DNA from: Parachlamydiales bacterium
Lineage (GTDB): Bacteria > Chlamydiota > Chlamydiia > Chlamydiales > SM23-39
Length of the DNA: 64,000 bases
Direction of reading: 5' to 3'
Assembly (NCBI GenBank): GCA_019694475.1
Contig: JAIBBX010000002.1
Coordinates: 496,001 to 560,000 of the forward strand
Below are positions 16,972 to 24,842 of the stretch, piece after piece (the first letter of the stretch is position 1; the number at the start of each line of letters is the position of its first letter). The translations under genes and the position numbers were made by a program. Below the pieces are notes generated by a model that was not told the DNA's origin, searched no databases, and saw only the letters and a list, made by a program, of their open reading frames with translations.

Positions 16972-17556
16972 TTATAAATAAAAAGAAAATGTCATTTTTT
17001 TTTGCCAGCGAAAGCCGCTTAAAAGGCTTGGGTCGACAAAATTATCCTCGCGCGGATAGTCGAAATCGGCAAAGCCAATGTGGCGGTAGAATTTTTCTCC
17101 CTCAGCATTCACTTTGCGAACCAGAACATGGATGGTGTCAATTTGAGGAACTTCATTACAAATGGAAAAGACAAGGCTTTTCCCAATGCCATTTTTCTGA
17201 CACCCGGGGGCTACAACTAGAAGATTCATATAAGCTTCATGAGACGATTCCAGCTCAAAAGTAGCCCAACCCAATAGCTTATCCCCATCAAAAGCCTGCA
17301 CCCAGAGCAGCTCTCCATTCCTATAGTGCCCTAATTCCGATTCGAAATAATTTTCATAAAATCGACGAACGTCGCCGATGCATTTGAAGTTTGGATTCAG
17401 ATCTGTAAGCGGAACATTTTCATAGCCTTTCATAAAACTGCTTACTAACACTTCTTTGCCCTGGACAAGATCAATCTCGCTGAGTGATTTTGCAAATCGG
17501 AGCTCAATGGCCATCATTGGCAAACAAAATAGAACAAGCAGATATCGAATCATCAA
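16972..17556 (-). CDS. GNAT-family N-acetyltransferase with an export signal
   Basis: 194 residues. The acetyl-CoA site motif is clear (VVAPGCQKNGIGKSLV, then NAEGEKFYRHIGF). Unusually, the protein begins with a signal-peptide-like segment (MMIRYLLVLFCLPMMAIEL). GNAT enzymes need acetyl-CoA and normally stay in the cytoplasm, so export would imply action outside the bacterium, for example in a host cell; alternatively the segment is a membrane anchor. The acceptor is unknown. A copy of its 3' end lies at 16144-16204. Confidence 0.8.
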   Translation of the reverse strand: MMIRYLLVLFCLPMMAIELRFAKSLSEIDLVQGKEVLVSSFMKGYENVPLTDLNPNFKCIGDVRRFYENYFESELGHYRNGELLWVQAFDGDKLLGWATFELESSHEAYMNLLVVAPGCQKNGIGKSLVFSICNEVPQIDTIHVLVRKVNAEGEKFYRHIGFADFDYPREDNFVDPSLLSGFRWQKKMTFSFYL

Positions 17557-17587
17557 TCCCCCAATTGGAAGAGTGATTCTACTGCAT

Positions 17588-18160
17588 TTAGGATTTTGGA
17601 AAATACATTACTTCAGGCCCAAACGAAACAGAACCTCCCAAGTATCCTGTGATGCTCACGGAGATCAAAAGCAAAATAAATGCGATCCCGTAGATCTTAG
17701 AAAACCCAGTACTTTCACGTATCCAAACTACGATTAGAGCAAGGCCCATCGTTATAATGCCTGCAATCAGATGATAGAAAATGAGAGCCTCATCAGCGCC
17801 TTCAAAGGTGCTTGTGAATTTTAGCATAAGCCCAAAAATAGCCGTGGGTATAGTCAGGATAGCCGCAGCTATCAGCGTAATCCTTGACATGGCGCTATAA
17901 ATCGGGTTTTTCATCCATCGATACATCAAATCGGAAAACCCCGTAAACCAAATCAGAGCGATTGGAAAGTGCAACAAAAGCAAGTGGAAGCCGCCCAGCC
18001 ATTGAATCCAGCTTTCTGGCCTGCCATTCGAATCTGCCGCCATCTCTGTTTGTACATTCGGTTTCCGATGTTGTTCATCACAATGAAGTTGTACGCTCAA
18101 CATCACCAAAAGAAGGATAAGAAATTTATTCAATGTCATACTTTTGAGCCAGTCTGCCAT
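17588..18160 (-). CDS. DUF2231-type integral membrane protein
   Basis: 190 residues with an N-terminal signal or first membrane helix, then four further hydrophobic segments. LHFPIALIWFTGFSDLMY is the hallmark of DUF2231 proteins, a poorly understood four-helix membrane family. The ATG at 18160 has a GGGTGGGAT ribosome site; a second ATG at 18139 is possible. It overlaps the end of the cyclase gene by 35 bases and is probably co-transcribed. Confidence 0.7.
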   Translation of the reverse strand: MADWLKSMTLNKFLILLLVMLSVQLHCDEQHRKPNVQTEMAADSNGRPESWIQWLGGFHLLLLHFPIALIWFTGFSDLMYRWMKNPIYSAMSRITLIAAAILTIPTAIFGLMLKFTSTFEGADEALIFYHLIAGIITMGLALIVVWIRESTGFSKIYGIAFILLLISVSITGYLGGSVSFGPEVMYFPKS

Positions 18161-19640
18161 ATGGATCCCACCCTTCTTTAGGTGCCTCAGCCAACCATTT
18201 ATTGCAACGTTTGATATAAATCTGGGTTGGAATATCTTGTGGAAGAGCGGTTTGACATTTTTGCAAAAGATTCAAAGCGTCCTGAAACTGCTGTTTTTGA
18301 TAAAGCTCAACTGCCTTTTGATAATCATCTCGAATCTGTTCTTTGATTCTTACGATTTCTGGGGAATCTACATCGAATATTTCGTATATTTTTACACTAT
18401 TGGTCTTGCCTTTCACGTAGACTTGATCGACAAAACGGACTCTATATTTGCTCTTGTTTTCCAAACTATTGAGAAATGCGTCGCTGATTAAGAGAGATGT
18501 ACCGTAGGCTTTGTTCAAGCTTTCCAATCTGGAAGCCGTGTTGACCACATCGCTGAACACTGTACCATCCATTCTCTGTAGCTCTCCAACAGTTCCCACC
18601 ATTAGTGGGCCAAAATTAAGTCCGATCCCGATTTCTATCGGGATTTTGGATAAATTCTCAGGATTCAAGGCTTCTTGTTTCAGTTGGCTTAACATTTTGA
18701 CAGATGCATCGAGTGCATGATCAGGTTTGGCAAAAAGAGCCATGATGGAATCGCCAATATATTTATCGATAAAGCCAAAGTGTTCTCGAACAACAGGACC
18801 GGCTCTGCCCATAAAATCGTTGATGAATTTGAAACTTTCCGAGGTCGATTTTTTCTCAAGAATGGTAGTAAAATTACGAATGTCGGAAAACAGCACTGCC
18901 ATTGTTTTTTCGGCCTGATCTCCCAATTGCACATCCAGAATATTCTTCTTACCTAGCAAATCGAGAAACTCGCGCGGGAAAAATCTTTCATATGCTGATG
19001 TAAGCGTCTTTTGATATTCGAGATCCTTCTTCTGGGATTCCGCTAAAAGTTCAGCAGAATAACGCGTATAACCCACAAAGATCGCTAGAACTAAAGACGT
19101 TGCGATACCGAATAAGGAGAGAACCCATAATGCTTTTTTAGATTCGCTGTCTTGTACTTTTTGAAACTCCCCCATTGGGATATTGAGCTGCATGATTGTA
19201 TGCGGCTCATGTTTTTCTTTCGTTATTTCAAAATGAACGGCGTAATGGAAGACAGTTTGTTCGTCTTTTTCTTCAAGCCAATAAAAAGCTTTTTCTGGGT
19301 TATCGAGCAAATACTGGTATGCCTGTTGTTGAAGATCGCTTTTGGGAGAGTCTTTAGTGATCGCTTCAACAGTCAGGCCGCCAGGTTTTTCTTTCAAATT
19401 TTGATTGAACCGACTGATGATATCGACTTCGTTCGGCGGTGTGGTTTGTCCTTGTTGATAAGCTTTGCTTAACTCAAGAATGGCATCCACTTCATTTTCT
19501 GCGACTGTAATCGCAGCAAAACGGATGATTTTATATTGAGAATTTTCGATATATAAATCGAGACCGGTCACCATTAAGCAGGCGATCACCAAAATGCTCA
19601 AGACCGTCTTGCTAAAGATGAAGGAACGGATATATCCCAT
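18126..19640 (-). CDS. Membrane-bound class III adenylate cyclase
   Basis: 504 residues. A first membrane helix (about 10-28), an extracytoplasmic domain to about 168, a second helix (170-190), a linker and the catalytic domain (about 240-430), then a helical tail with TPR-like character. Catalytic residues are complete: metal-binding Asp253 (FSDIRNFT) and Asp297 (YIGDSIMA), adenine-selecting Lys293 and Asp364, and Asn367/Arg371 (VNTASRLE) for transition-state stabilisation. Lys and Asp point to ATP rather than GTP. It should make cAMP in response to an external or membrane signal. It starts three bases after the stop of a polytopic sensor-like gene. Confidence 0.92.
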   Translation of the reverse strand: MGYIRSFIFSKTVLSILVIACLMVTGLDLYIENSQYKIIRFAAITVAENEVDAILELSKAYQQGQTTPPNEVDIISRFNQNLKEKPGGLTVEAITKDSPKSDLQQQAYQYLLDNPEKAFYWLEEKDEQTVFHYAVHFEITKEKHEPHTIMQLNIPMGEFQKVQDSESKKALWVLSLFGIATSLVLAIFVGYTRYSAELLAESQKKDLEYQKTLTSAYERFFPREFLDLLGKKNILDVQLGDQAEKTMAVLFSDIRNFTTILEKKSTSESFKFINDFMGRAGPVVREHFGFIDKYIGDSIMALFAKPDHALDASVKMLSQLKQEALNPENLSKIPIEIGIGLNFGPLMVGTVGELQRMDGTVFSDVVNTASRLESLNKAYGTSLLISDAFLNSLENKSKYRVRFVDQVYVKGKTNSVKIYEIFDVDSPEIVRIKEQIRDDYQKAVELYQKQQFQDALNLLQKCQTALPQDIPTQIYIKRCNKWLAEAPKEGWDPYGRLAQKYDIE

Positions 19641-19643
19641 ACT

Positions 19644-20414
19644 TTATGAGCTCACAGCATTATAGGCCATTCCGTAACTGAGGATCTTCAAAAAGTGCGC
19701 TGCAAGATAGAGGGTATCATGCGAATGCTTGGATAGATCGATGTAAAAAAGCTGAGTGCAGGCGCTGGTCAGCAAGAATAAAACAACCCAATAGTAAAGA
19801 CCTTCGCTCTTCCAAGGGCTTTTAGCCAAATATCCGATCAAAGTAATGACGAATAAGCAGCCAGGAATGAGTTCAAGGGGTCTAGCGATTAACTGATCTG
19901 GATATACGGGGTATGCTATAGGGAGCTGCATAAAAACGATCAAGATTACGCCCGTTAAAATGCCGATCGTTGCATAAATCATTTTGGAGCTAGCCTGGGC
20001 ACCTTCTTTTTTCTGGAATATCGCGGGCAAACTTAAGATGAACAAGATCGACAGAAACATTCTAGTTGAAAGCCAGCTCCATTCAGCAACTGTTGGGGGG
20101 ATGTTAGGGAAAGCATGTTTAAACCAAGAAGCGGTAAGAAAAGCATGATAAGCATCGATAATCGTTGTGCCCATAAAACCAATTCCGATGAATAAGAGCA
20201 TGGGGATTTGTGATTGTCCAGTATAATAGCGGTACAACGCGATCGATCCGGTGAACAATGCGACAACTGTTGCGATCGACTGCAATAGCGTATGCAATAG
20301 GCTTGAATGGGCAATCCAGCCTGAAATATTCGACAGTTCAATCGTAATGCTGCACCCAATCCAAACAGCCAGCACGATGAAAAACGTAATGATCCGAACT
20401 CTACTATAATCCAT
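19644..20414 (-). CDS. Seven-helix membrane protein resembling a MASE-type sensor domain
   Basis: 256 residues, almost entirely hydrophobic, about seven membrane helices and very short loops. GIGFMGTTIIDAYHAF and the overall spacing recall MASE3/MASE4 sensory domains, which are usually fused to diguanylate cyclases or histidine kinases; here it is a separate protein placed three bases upstream of an adenylate cyclase. This suggests a split sensor-output pair. Conserved His residues in the helices could bind a ligand. AGGA precedes the ATG, and a promoter lies just upstream. The family assignment is tentative. Confidence 0.6.
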   Translation of the reverse strand: MDYSRVRIITFFIVLAVWIGCSITIELSNISGWIAHSSLLHTLLQSIATVVALFTGSIALYRYYTGQSQIPMLLFIGIGFMGTTIIDAYHAFLTASWFKHAFPNIPPTVAEWSWLSTRMFLSILFILSLPAIFQKKEGAQASSKMIYATIGILTGVILIVFMQLPIAYPVYPDQLIARPLELIPGCLFVITLIGYLAKSPWKSEGLYYWVVLFLLTSACTQLFYIDLSKHSHDTLYLAAHFLKILSYGMAYNAVSS

Positions 20415-20445
20415 GGTTTTTCCTGAAGGTATGATCTAGGCTCAA

Positions 20446-20473
20446 CGTATAAACACAGCTATTTTCTTGGCAA
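20446..20473 (-). promoter_or_regulatory. Promoter of the sensor-cyclase-DUF2231 operon
   Basis: On the minus strand TTGCCA (20468-20473) and TATACG (20446-20451) are 16 bases apart, 32 bases upstream of the ATG. Five and four of six bases match the sigma70 consensus. Confidence 0.5.
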
Positions 20474-20491
20474 TATCTTTCGAAAAAAAAG

Positions 20492-20520
20492 TTGCACCCT
20501 CCACCCTGTTTCTGTAAAGT
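20492..20520 (+). promoter_or_regulatory. Promoter of the MOMP-like gene
   Basis: TTGCAC (20492-20497) and TAAAGT (20515-20520) with a 17-base spacer, 27 bases before the ATG. It is back-to-back with the promoter of the cyclase operon. Confidence 0.45.
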
Positions 20521-20547
20521 GATAGGAGTTAACCTAAAAAGGATTCT

Positions 20548-21588
20548 ATGAAACGGCCCTTACTTCTAGCACTCATTTCACTAAGCACCCTCTTTGCTGA
20601 CAATCCGCAAGACCATTGTCCCCCAGTTACTTGCCCAACGACTTGCGAAAAGAGCTTTACTACCATCATGTATGGTGAATTTCTCTACTGGAAGTACACA
20701 TCTCCTGCTCTGCAATTTGGCCGCGATGGCGTTGGTCTCACGAATGCCGCCCCGCAAATCGAAGTTCCTGTGACAGGAACTGGCAGAAGCTTTGAGCCAG
20801 AGTACCAATACAAGCCAGGGTTTAGAGTAGGTCTTGCCTTTACGTTCGGACCATCCAGAGCTTTTGACTGCAATATGAAGTATACCTGGTATTACACCAA
20901 TCCGCACAGGTCTGTTTCTGACTTCAAAACATCTTTCTTGCCATTGAACTGGCTGACAGCTACTTCGGTCACTGCTCCGACCTATCATAGCGCAAGCTTT
21001 GCGATGGGGCTGCATTATCATTATCCTGAAGTTCAGCTTGGCTACACTTTCAAAGTCAATCCTTACCTAACCCTCCGCCCATTCATGGCTCTTTCCAGCG
21101 TAATCATCGATAGTGAAATCGATGTTGTCTACAACTATACGACAACACCAGCAGCTGGATCAGTCTCAGAATCGGCTCATACTCGTGGCGAGTGCTCTTC
21201 TTGGTCGATTGGTCCAAAGATTGGTTTAGACTTTATAGCGCGCCCAGTTAAATATTTCTCCTTCTATTGCGGGATCAATTTAACGCAGCTGGCATCTCAA
21301 ATCACGATGGAAACGGAAGAGACTCAATCTCGTCCGGCTCTGGGCACATCATTTGTTATTCAAAAAGGCAAAGTGAGCCAGATTCGTTCGATTCCGCTTT
21401 TTGGCTTTGAAATCGGACCTGTTTGGGATCATTGGTTTGACAATGGCTACCACTTCCAATTGCGTCCAGTTTGGCAACTTTCCACTTTGGGCGGCGGCCA
21501 GATCTCTTTCTTGAACAACAACAACGTGCCTGTCACAGTTGCTGCGGAGTTTAGAGGTTTAAACGTCAGAGCTCTCTTTGAATTTTAA
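20548..21588 (+). CDS. MOMP-like outer-membrane porin
   Basis: 346 residues with a signal peptide (MKRPLLLALISLSTLFA) and a beta-barrel pattern: alternating hydrophobic strands, many aromatic residues and a C-terminus ending in Phe (RALFEF). After the signal comes a Cys cluster (DHCPPVTCPTTCEKS) that could form disulfide cross-links, as expected for chlamydial outer membranes. FLYWKYTSPALQFG, PEYQYKPGFRVGL and SWSIGPKIGLDFIA resemble the Legionella MOMP/Lpg1974 family that is expanded in Waddlia-like chlamydiae. AAGGAT precedes the ATG. It is the first of three co-oriented genes. Confidence 0.82.
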   Translation: MKRPLLLALISLSTLFADNPQDHCPPVTCPTTCEKSFTTIMYGEFLYWKYTSPALQFGRDGVGLTNAAPQIEVPVTGTGRSFEPEYQYKPGFRVGLAFTFGPSRAFDCNMKYTWYYTNPHRSVSDFKTSFLPLNWLTATSVTAPTYHSASFAMGLHYHYPEVQLGYTFKVNPYLTLRPFMALSSVIIDSEIDVVYNYTTTPAAGSVSESAHTRGECSSWSIGPKIGLDFIARPVKYFSFYCGINLTQLASQITMETEETQSRPALGTSFVIQKGKVSQIRSIPLFGFEIGPVWDHWFDNGYHFQLRPVWQLSTLGGGQISFLNNNNVPVTVAAEFRGLNVRALFEF

Positions 21589-21600
21589 GGGAACCGAACC

Positions 21601-21990
21601 ATGAAACAGCCGCCTAGCATACAGCCTGCTTCATCCCAAGGCCCCGACTATGATCCGATGGATCGTCTGGTAGAGAACCTGCAAAACATTCAGAGTTTTC
21701 TCTCCCGCCTAAGCGACGATCCAAAGGATCTAAAGTACCTTGATTCCCACATCAATCACATTCTACCCTTACGCAGATCGATCTCTCAGCAGCTCGATCT
21801 GCTTTTTGACGACCCCTACAATTATCCGCACGATCGGCTCATAGTCCTTCACAAAGAGAACGATAAGATTTTTTCACATATTGAAGGAATCGTTGGCGCG
21901 ATGCATGCCCATGATCTTTCTCACTTTCAAAAGTTCATGGACGCTGCTGAGACATGCATCAACAAATTCGACGAAGATTTAACACCCTAA
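21601..21990 (+). CDS. Small helical hypothetical protein
   Basis: 129 residues, no signal peptide, predicted mainly alpha-helical with a coiled-coil tendency (MDRLVENLQNIQSFLSRLSD, later LDLLFDDPYNYPHDRLIVLH). No family recognised. It starts 12 bases after the porin stop with an AAGGGAA ribosome site and is followed 10 bases later by the zinc-finger-like gene, so it is probably in the porin transcript. Confidence 0.6.
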   Translation: MKQPPSIQPASSQGPDYDPMDRLVENLQNIQSFLSRLSDDPKDLKYLDSHINHILPLRRSISQQLDLLFDDPYNYPHDRLIVLHKENDKIFSHIEGIVGAMHAHDLSHFQKFMDAAETCINKFDEDLTP

Positions 21991-22000
21991 AAGGAAAACC

Positions 22001-22294
22001 TTGGCAACCGTTAATAACAACAGCACCGTTTCGGGAGCCAGCCTACCAAACCCTATTGAGAATTCAAATCCAAACAAAACGAATCAAGTAGCGCAAACAA
22101 TCTTTGAGTGCGGATACTGTGGCCAGAAGCACACAAACATCAGAAATCATCTTCATCATCACTGGTGTCTTCTGAATTCGGATATCCAAATATTGGCTCA
22201 GGAGGGAAATTCTGGCCCAAAAAATCTTGGGATGACTCCTCCCGCGCCTCTTTCTTATTCTCCGCCGCTCAAAATCATCAGTCAGATGAAGTGA
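22001..22294 (+). CDS. Small protein with a C2H2-like zinc-finger motif
   Basis: 97 residues. The start is TTG at 22001, chosen because AAGGAAAACC lies immediately upstream and no ATG fits. The N-terminal 35 residues are Asn/Ser/Pro-rich and probably disordered. Then Cys37-X2-Cys40-X9-His50-X3-His54, with Cys56 as an extra ligand, forms a zinc-finger-like core. A Pro-rich tail follows. Could be a small nucleic-acid-binding protein or a secreted effector; neither is shown. The last 17 bases overlap the convergent HAD gene. Confidence 0.55.
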   Translation: MATVNNNSTVSGASLPNPIENSNPNKTNQVAQTIFECGYCGQKHTNIRNHLHHHWCLLNSDIQILAQEGNSGPKNLGMTPPAPLSYSPPLKIISQMK

Positions 22295-23069
22295 TCCATT
22301 CGCCCGTTTGAATAAAATGTTCAACCTGTTCCTTTGCTTTTTCAATATCGAGGTCAGACATTAACTTGCTGGCAGCTGTGTAATGAATGCCTACAAACCT
22401 CGTTTTTCCTTTTAAGGACTGAGAAACCGATTTCAAATTGGACATTTGATCATCAATGAAAATGATTTGTCTTGGAGTCCAATCCAGAGCTTGCAAGAAA
22501 TCCAATAAAACAGGCCCTTTATCATGGAGAGATGTGATCAGAACGCCAGATTTATACACGGGAGGAAATTCCAATTCAGGATCTTTAGGAAGTTCTATTT
22601 TATCTGCACTCAAACCCAGTCCGAATTGAAAGCCGAACTTTTCTAATTCTTCGATGCGCCAATCAACAAAGCTGTCTATTTTGCCAATTTTTCCACCAGG
22701 CGCTGCAGTAAAAGCAATAACTGAGACTCCCTTTCCCTGCAACTCATCGATCAGACTCACAGATCCAGCATCCAACACAGAATGCGCTGCATTCGTAAGA
22801 ATTTCTCTGAAGATATATCGTTTTTTTCCTTCCGCATCGATGATGACCTTGCCGCCGATGAGATGATCCAACAGCTGCTCCCATTTGGGCCTTAAAATTG
22901 GATCATCCGGCACAATCAGAGTCTGATCGACATCCCAAAGGACCAGTGTGTCTGCATCAGCCCTTTCCAAAACTTCTTTGACTACGCTCAAATCCTGAGC
23001 TGTAATAAAAGGGATCTCAATAGATTTAATATATGGCGCATCTATGGCAAGTATATTACCTAACAGCAT
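22278..23069 (-). CDS. DUF2608-type HAD-superfamily protein
   Basis: 263 residues from the ATG at 23069 (a TTG six bases upstream is also in frame). HAD motif I is LWDVDQTLI (DVDQT), motif II resembles AFTAAPGG, the Lys segment is SLHDKGPVLLDFL, and motif IV is IIFIDDQMSNL with a double Asp. DVDQT and the overall pattern match DUF2608 proteins found in Legionella and chlamydiae. Probably a phosphatase; the substrate is unknown. It follows the small secreted-looking gene with a 14-base overlap and overlaps the zinc-finger gene at the 3' end. Confidence 0.8.
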   Translation of the reverse strand: MLLGNILAIDAPYIKSIEIPFITAQDLSVVKEVLERADADTLVLWDVDQTLIVPDDPILRPKWEQLLDHLIGGKVIIDAEGKKRYIFREILTNAAHSVLDAGSVSLIDELQGKGVSVIAFTAAPGGKIGKIDSFVDWRIEELEKFGFQFGLGLSADKIELPKDPELEFPPVYKSGVLITSLHDKGPVLLDFLQALDWTPRQIIFIDDQMSNLKSVSQSLKGKTRFVGIHYTAASKLMSDLDIEKAKEQVEHFIQTGEWITSSD

Positions 23070-23412
23070 TTTCAATATTCTTGCAAATCTGAGCGATTCG
23101 ATCGGCTATCTTTTCTTGCTCTGCAGTCAAAGCTTGAGCATTTAAAATCGCATCAATTTCTTGAAAATCGGTATCCACTTTCAAAGCCATATCCAATGTG
23201 GGGAGCATGGCATTCAATTCGCCCATTTTCCTTGTAACCTCTTCCGACAAAGCAACAATTTCTCTATTGAGTTCATCGGCTCTGGCTACATAAGGGGTCA
23301 ACCTTTCAGTTAAGAAATAGGTTCTGCCTTCAGGGGAGTCGAGTTGATTTTCTAAAATTACATCGACAGAAGAATTAGCCAATAAAATGGCAGCAAACAT
23401 TGTAGCAAACAT
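23056..23412 (-). CDS. Small exported helical protein
   Basis: 118 residues. A short hydrophobic N-terminus (MFATMFAAILLANSSVDV) looks like a signal peptide; the rest is two or three amphipathic helices (DELNREIVALSEEVTRKMG). No family recognised. The ribosome site GAGGTG is strong. It is co-transcribed with the downstream HAD protein by overlap, so the two may act in one process. Confidence 0.6.
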   Translation of the reverse strand: MFATMFAAILLANSSVDVILENQLDSPEGRTYFLTERLTPYVARADELNREIVALSEEVTRKMGELNAMLPTLDMALKVDTDFQEIDAILNAQALTAEQEKIADRIAQICKNIENAVR

Positions 23413-23464
23413 ATTTTCACCTCATTTTCAAACACTTAGAATATCACACCCGCCCGAATCGCCG

Positions 23465-23489
23465 CAAATGTAAAGCCGCTTTACATTTG
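23465..23489. repeat. Dispersed palindrome, copy 2 (perfect)
   Basis: Arms CAAATGTAAAGC / GCTTTACATTTG around a C, identical to copy 1. It lies in the divergent intergenic region, 52 bases from the 23412 start and five bases upstream of the -35 box of the wbp promoter, where an operator or activator site would be expected. Confidence 0.95.
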
Positions 23490-23494
23490 GTTAT

Positions 23495-23524
23495 TTGACT
23501 TTTTCTGAATCTTCGCGCGATACT
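23495..23524 (+). promoter_or_regulatory. Promoter of the wbp operon
   Basis: TTGACT (23495-23500) and GATACT (23519-23524) with an 18-base spacer; the leader to the wbpA ATG would be about 22 bases. A perfect copy of the palindrome sits directly upstream. Confidence 0.5.
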
Positions 23525-23552
23525 GAAAACTCAAAAAAAATTAAGAAGTGCT

Positions 23553-24842
23553 ATGCCAATTACTTTAGAGAAAATCAAAGCCAAACAAGTGACCGTCGGT
23601 GTTGTGGGGCTTGGCTATGTAGGTCTTCCGCTTTCTTTAGTGTTTGCTGATGCAAATGTAAAAATCATCGGATTCGACATCGATTTAAACAAAATCAAAG
23701 CGATCGATGAAGGGCGCAGCTATATTCGACATATTGCATCCGATCGTTTGAAAAACGCGCGTTCTTTATTTCATGCGACTGTTGATTTTAAACAAATCGC
23801 TCAATGCGATGCTGTCATTATTTGCGTTCCAACTCCATTAGATCAACACCTCGAGCCAGATCTGCGCTATATTGTTGATACATCTGAAGCAATCGCACCT
23901 CATCTCCAACCCCACACTCTTGTATCTCTGGAAAGCACAACATGGCCTGGCACAACGGAAGAAGTGATGAAACCAATCCTGGAGAAAACTTCACTGAAAT
24001 TGGGCCAAGATCTTTACCTGTGTTTTAGCCCTGAACGAGAAGATCCGGGAAATAAATCTTTCAATACGAAAACGATTCCCAAGCTGGTCGGGGGAGCCAA
24101 CAAAGAGAGCCTCGATCTGGCCGTCGCTCTTTACGGCCTAGCCATTGAACACGTTGTTCCTCTCAGCGGAACCCGCGTTGCAGAATGCGCAAAGCTCTTT
24201 GAAAACATCTTCCGAAGCGTCAATATTGCTCTAGTAAACGAACTCAAGATCATTTGTGAAGCGATGGGGATTGATGTTTGGGAAGTGATCCATGCCGCGC
24301 AAACAAAGCCTTTCGGTTTTATGCCATTTTGGCCTGGTCCCGGATTAGGCGGCCACTGCATACCCATCGACCCTTTCTATCTCACGTGGAAAGCCAAGGA
24401 ATTTGGACTTCGCACACGTTTTATTGAGCTTGCCGGCGAAATAAACCGCGCTATGCCTAAGTATGTGATCGACAAAGTGCAAGATTGCCTCAACACGAAT
24501 GGCAAGCCGCTTAAAGGATCTAAAGTGCTTATCCTCGGCCTTTCCTACAAATCGGACATCGATGACATGAGGGAAAGCCCCAGTCTCAAGCTCATCGAAC
24601 TCCTCGAATCGAAAGGGGCTATTGCAGACTATTACGATCCATACATACCGGTTATTCCTCCAACCCGAGAACACGCTCCATTAACCGGACGTAAATCTGA
24701 AGCACTGTCCAACAAGTACGATTGCTTTATTCTAGCAACAAAACACAGCTGTTTCTCCAAAGAGGAAATCCTCTCTCACGGCGTGCCGGTTGTAGACACC
24801 CGTAATTTTCTTCCTAAATGCGAACAAGTGGTGCAAGCGTAA
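23553..24842 (+). CDS. wbpA: UDP-N-acetyl-D-glucosamine 6-dehydrogenase
   Basis: 429 residues. NAD-dependent oxidation of UDP-GlcNAc to UDP-GlcNAcA, the first step to UDP-ManNAc3NAcA. Rossmann motif VGLGYVGLPLSLVFAD, ENIFRSVNIALVNE, catalytic Cys269 in GPGLGGHCIPIDP, and LGLSYKSDIDDMRESPS in the UDP-binding domain. The length equals WbpA/WlbA-type enzymes (about 430). The assignment is strengthened by the three following genes, which complete the pathway. Its stop overlaps the next start by one base (TAATG). Confidence 0.92.
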   Translation: MPITLEKIKAKQVTVGVVGLGYVGLPLSLVFADANVKIIGFDIDLNKIKAIDEGRSYIRHIASDRLKNARSLFHATVDFKQIAQCDAVIICVPTPLDQHLEPDLRYIVDTSEAIAPHLQPHTLVSLESTTWPGTTEEVMKPILEKTSLKLGQDLYLCFSPEREDPGNKSFNTKTIPKLVGGANKESLDLAVALYGLAIEHVVPLSGTRVAECAKLFENIFRSVNIALVNELKIICEAMGIDVWEVIHAAQTKPFGFMPFWPGPGLGGHCIPIDPFYLTWKAKEFGLRTRFIELAGEINRAMPKYVIDKVQDCLNTNGKPLKGSKVLILGLSYKSDIDDMRESPSLKLIELLESKGAIADYYDPYIPVIPPTREHAPLTGRKSEALSNKYDCFILATKHSCFSKEEILSHGVPVVDTRNFLPKCEQVVQA

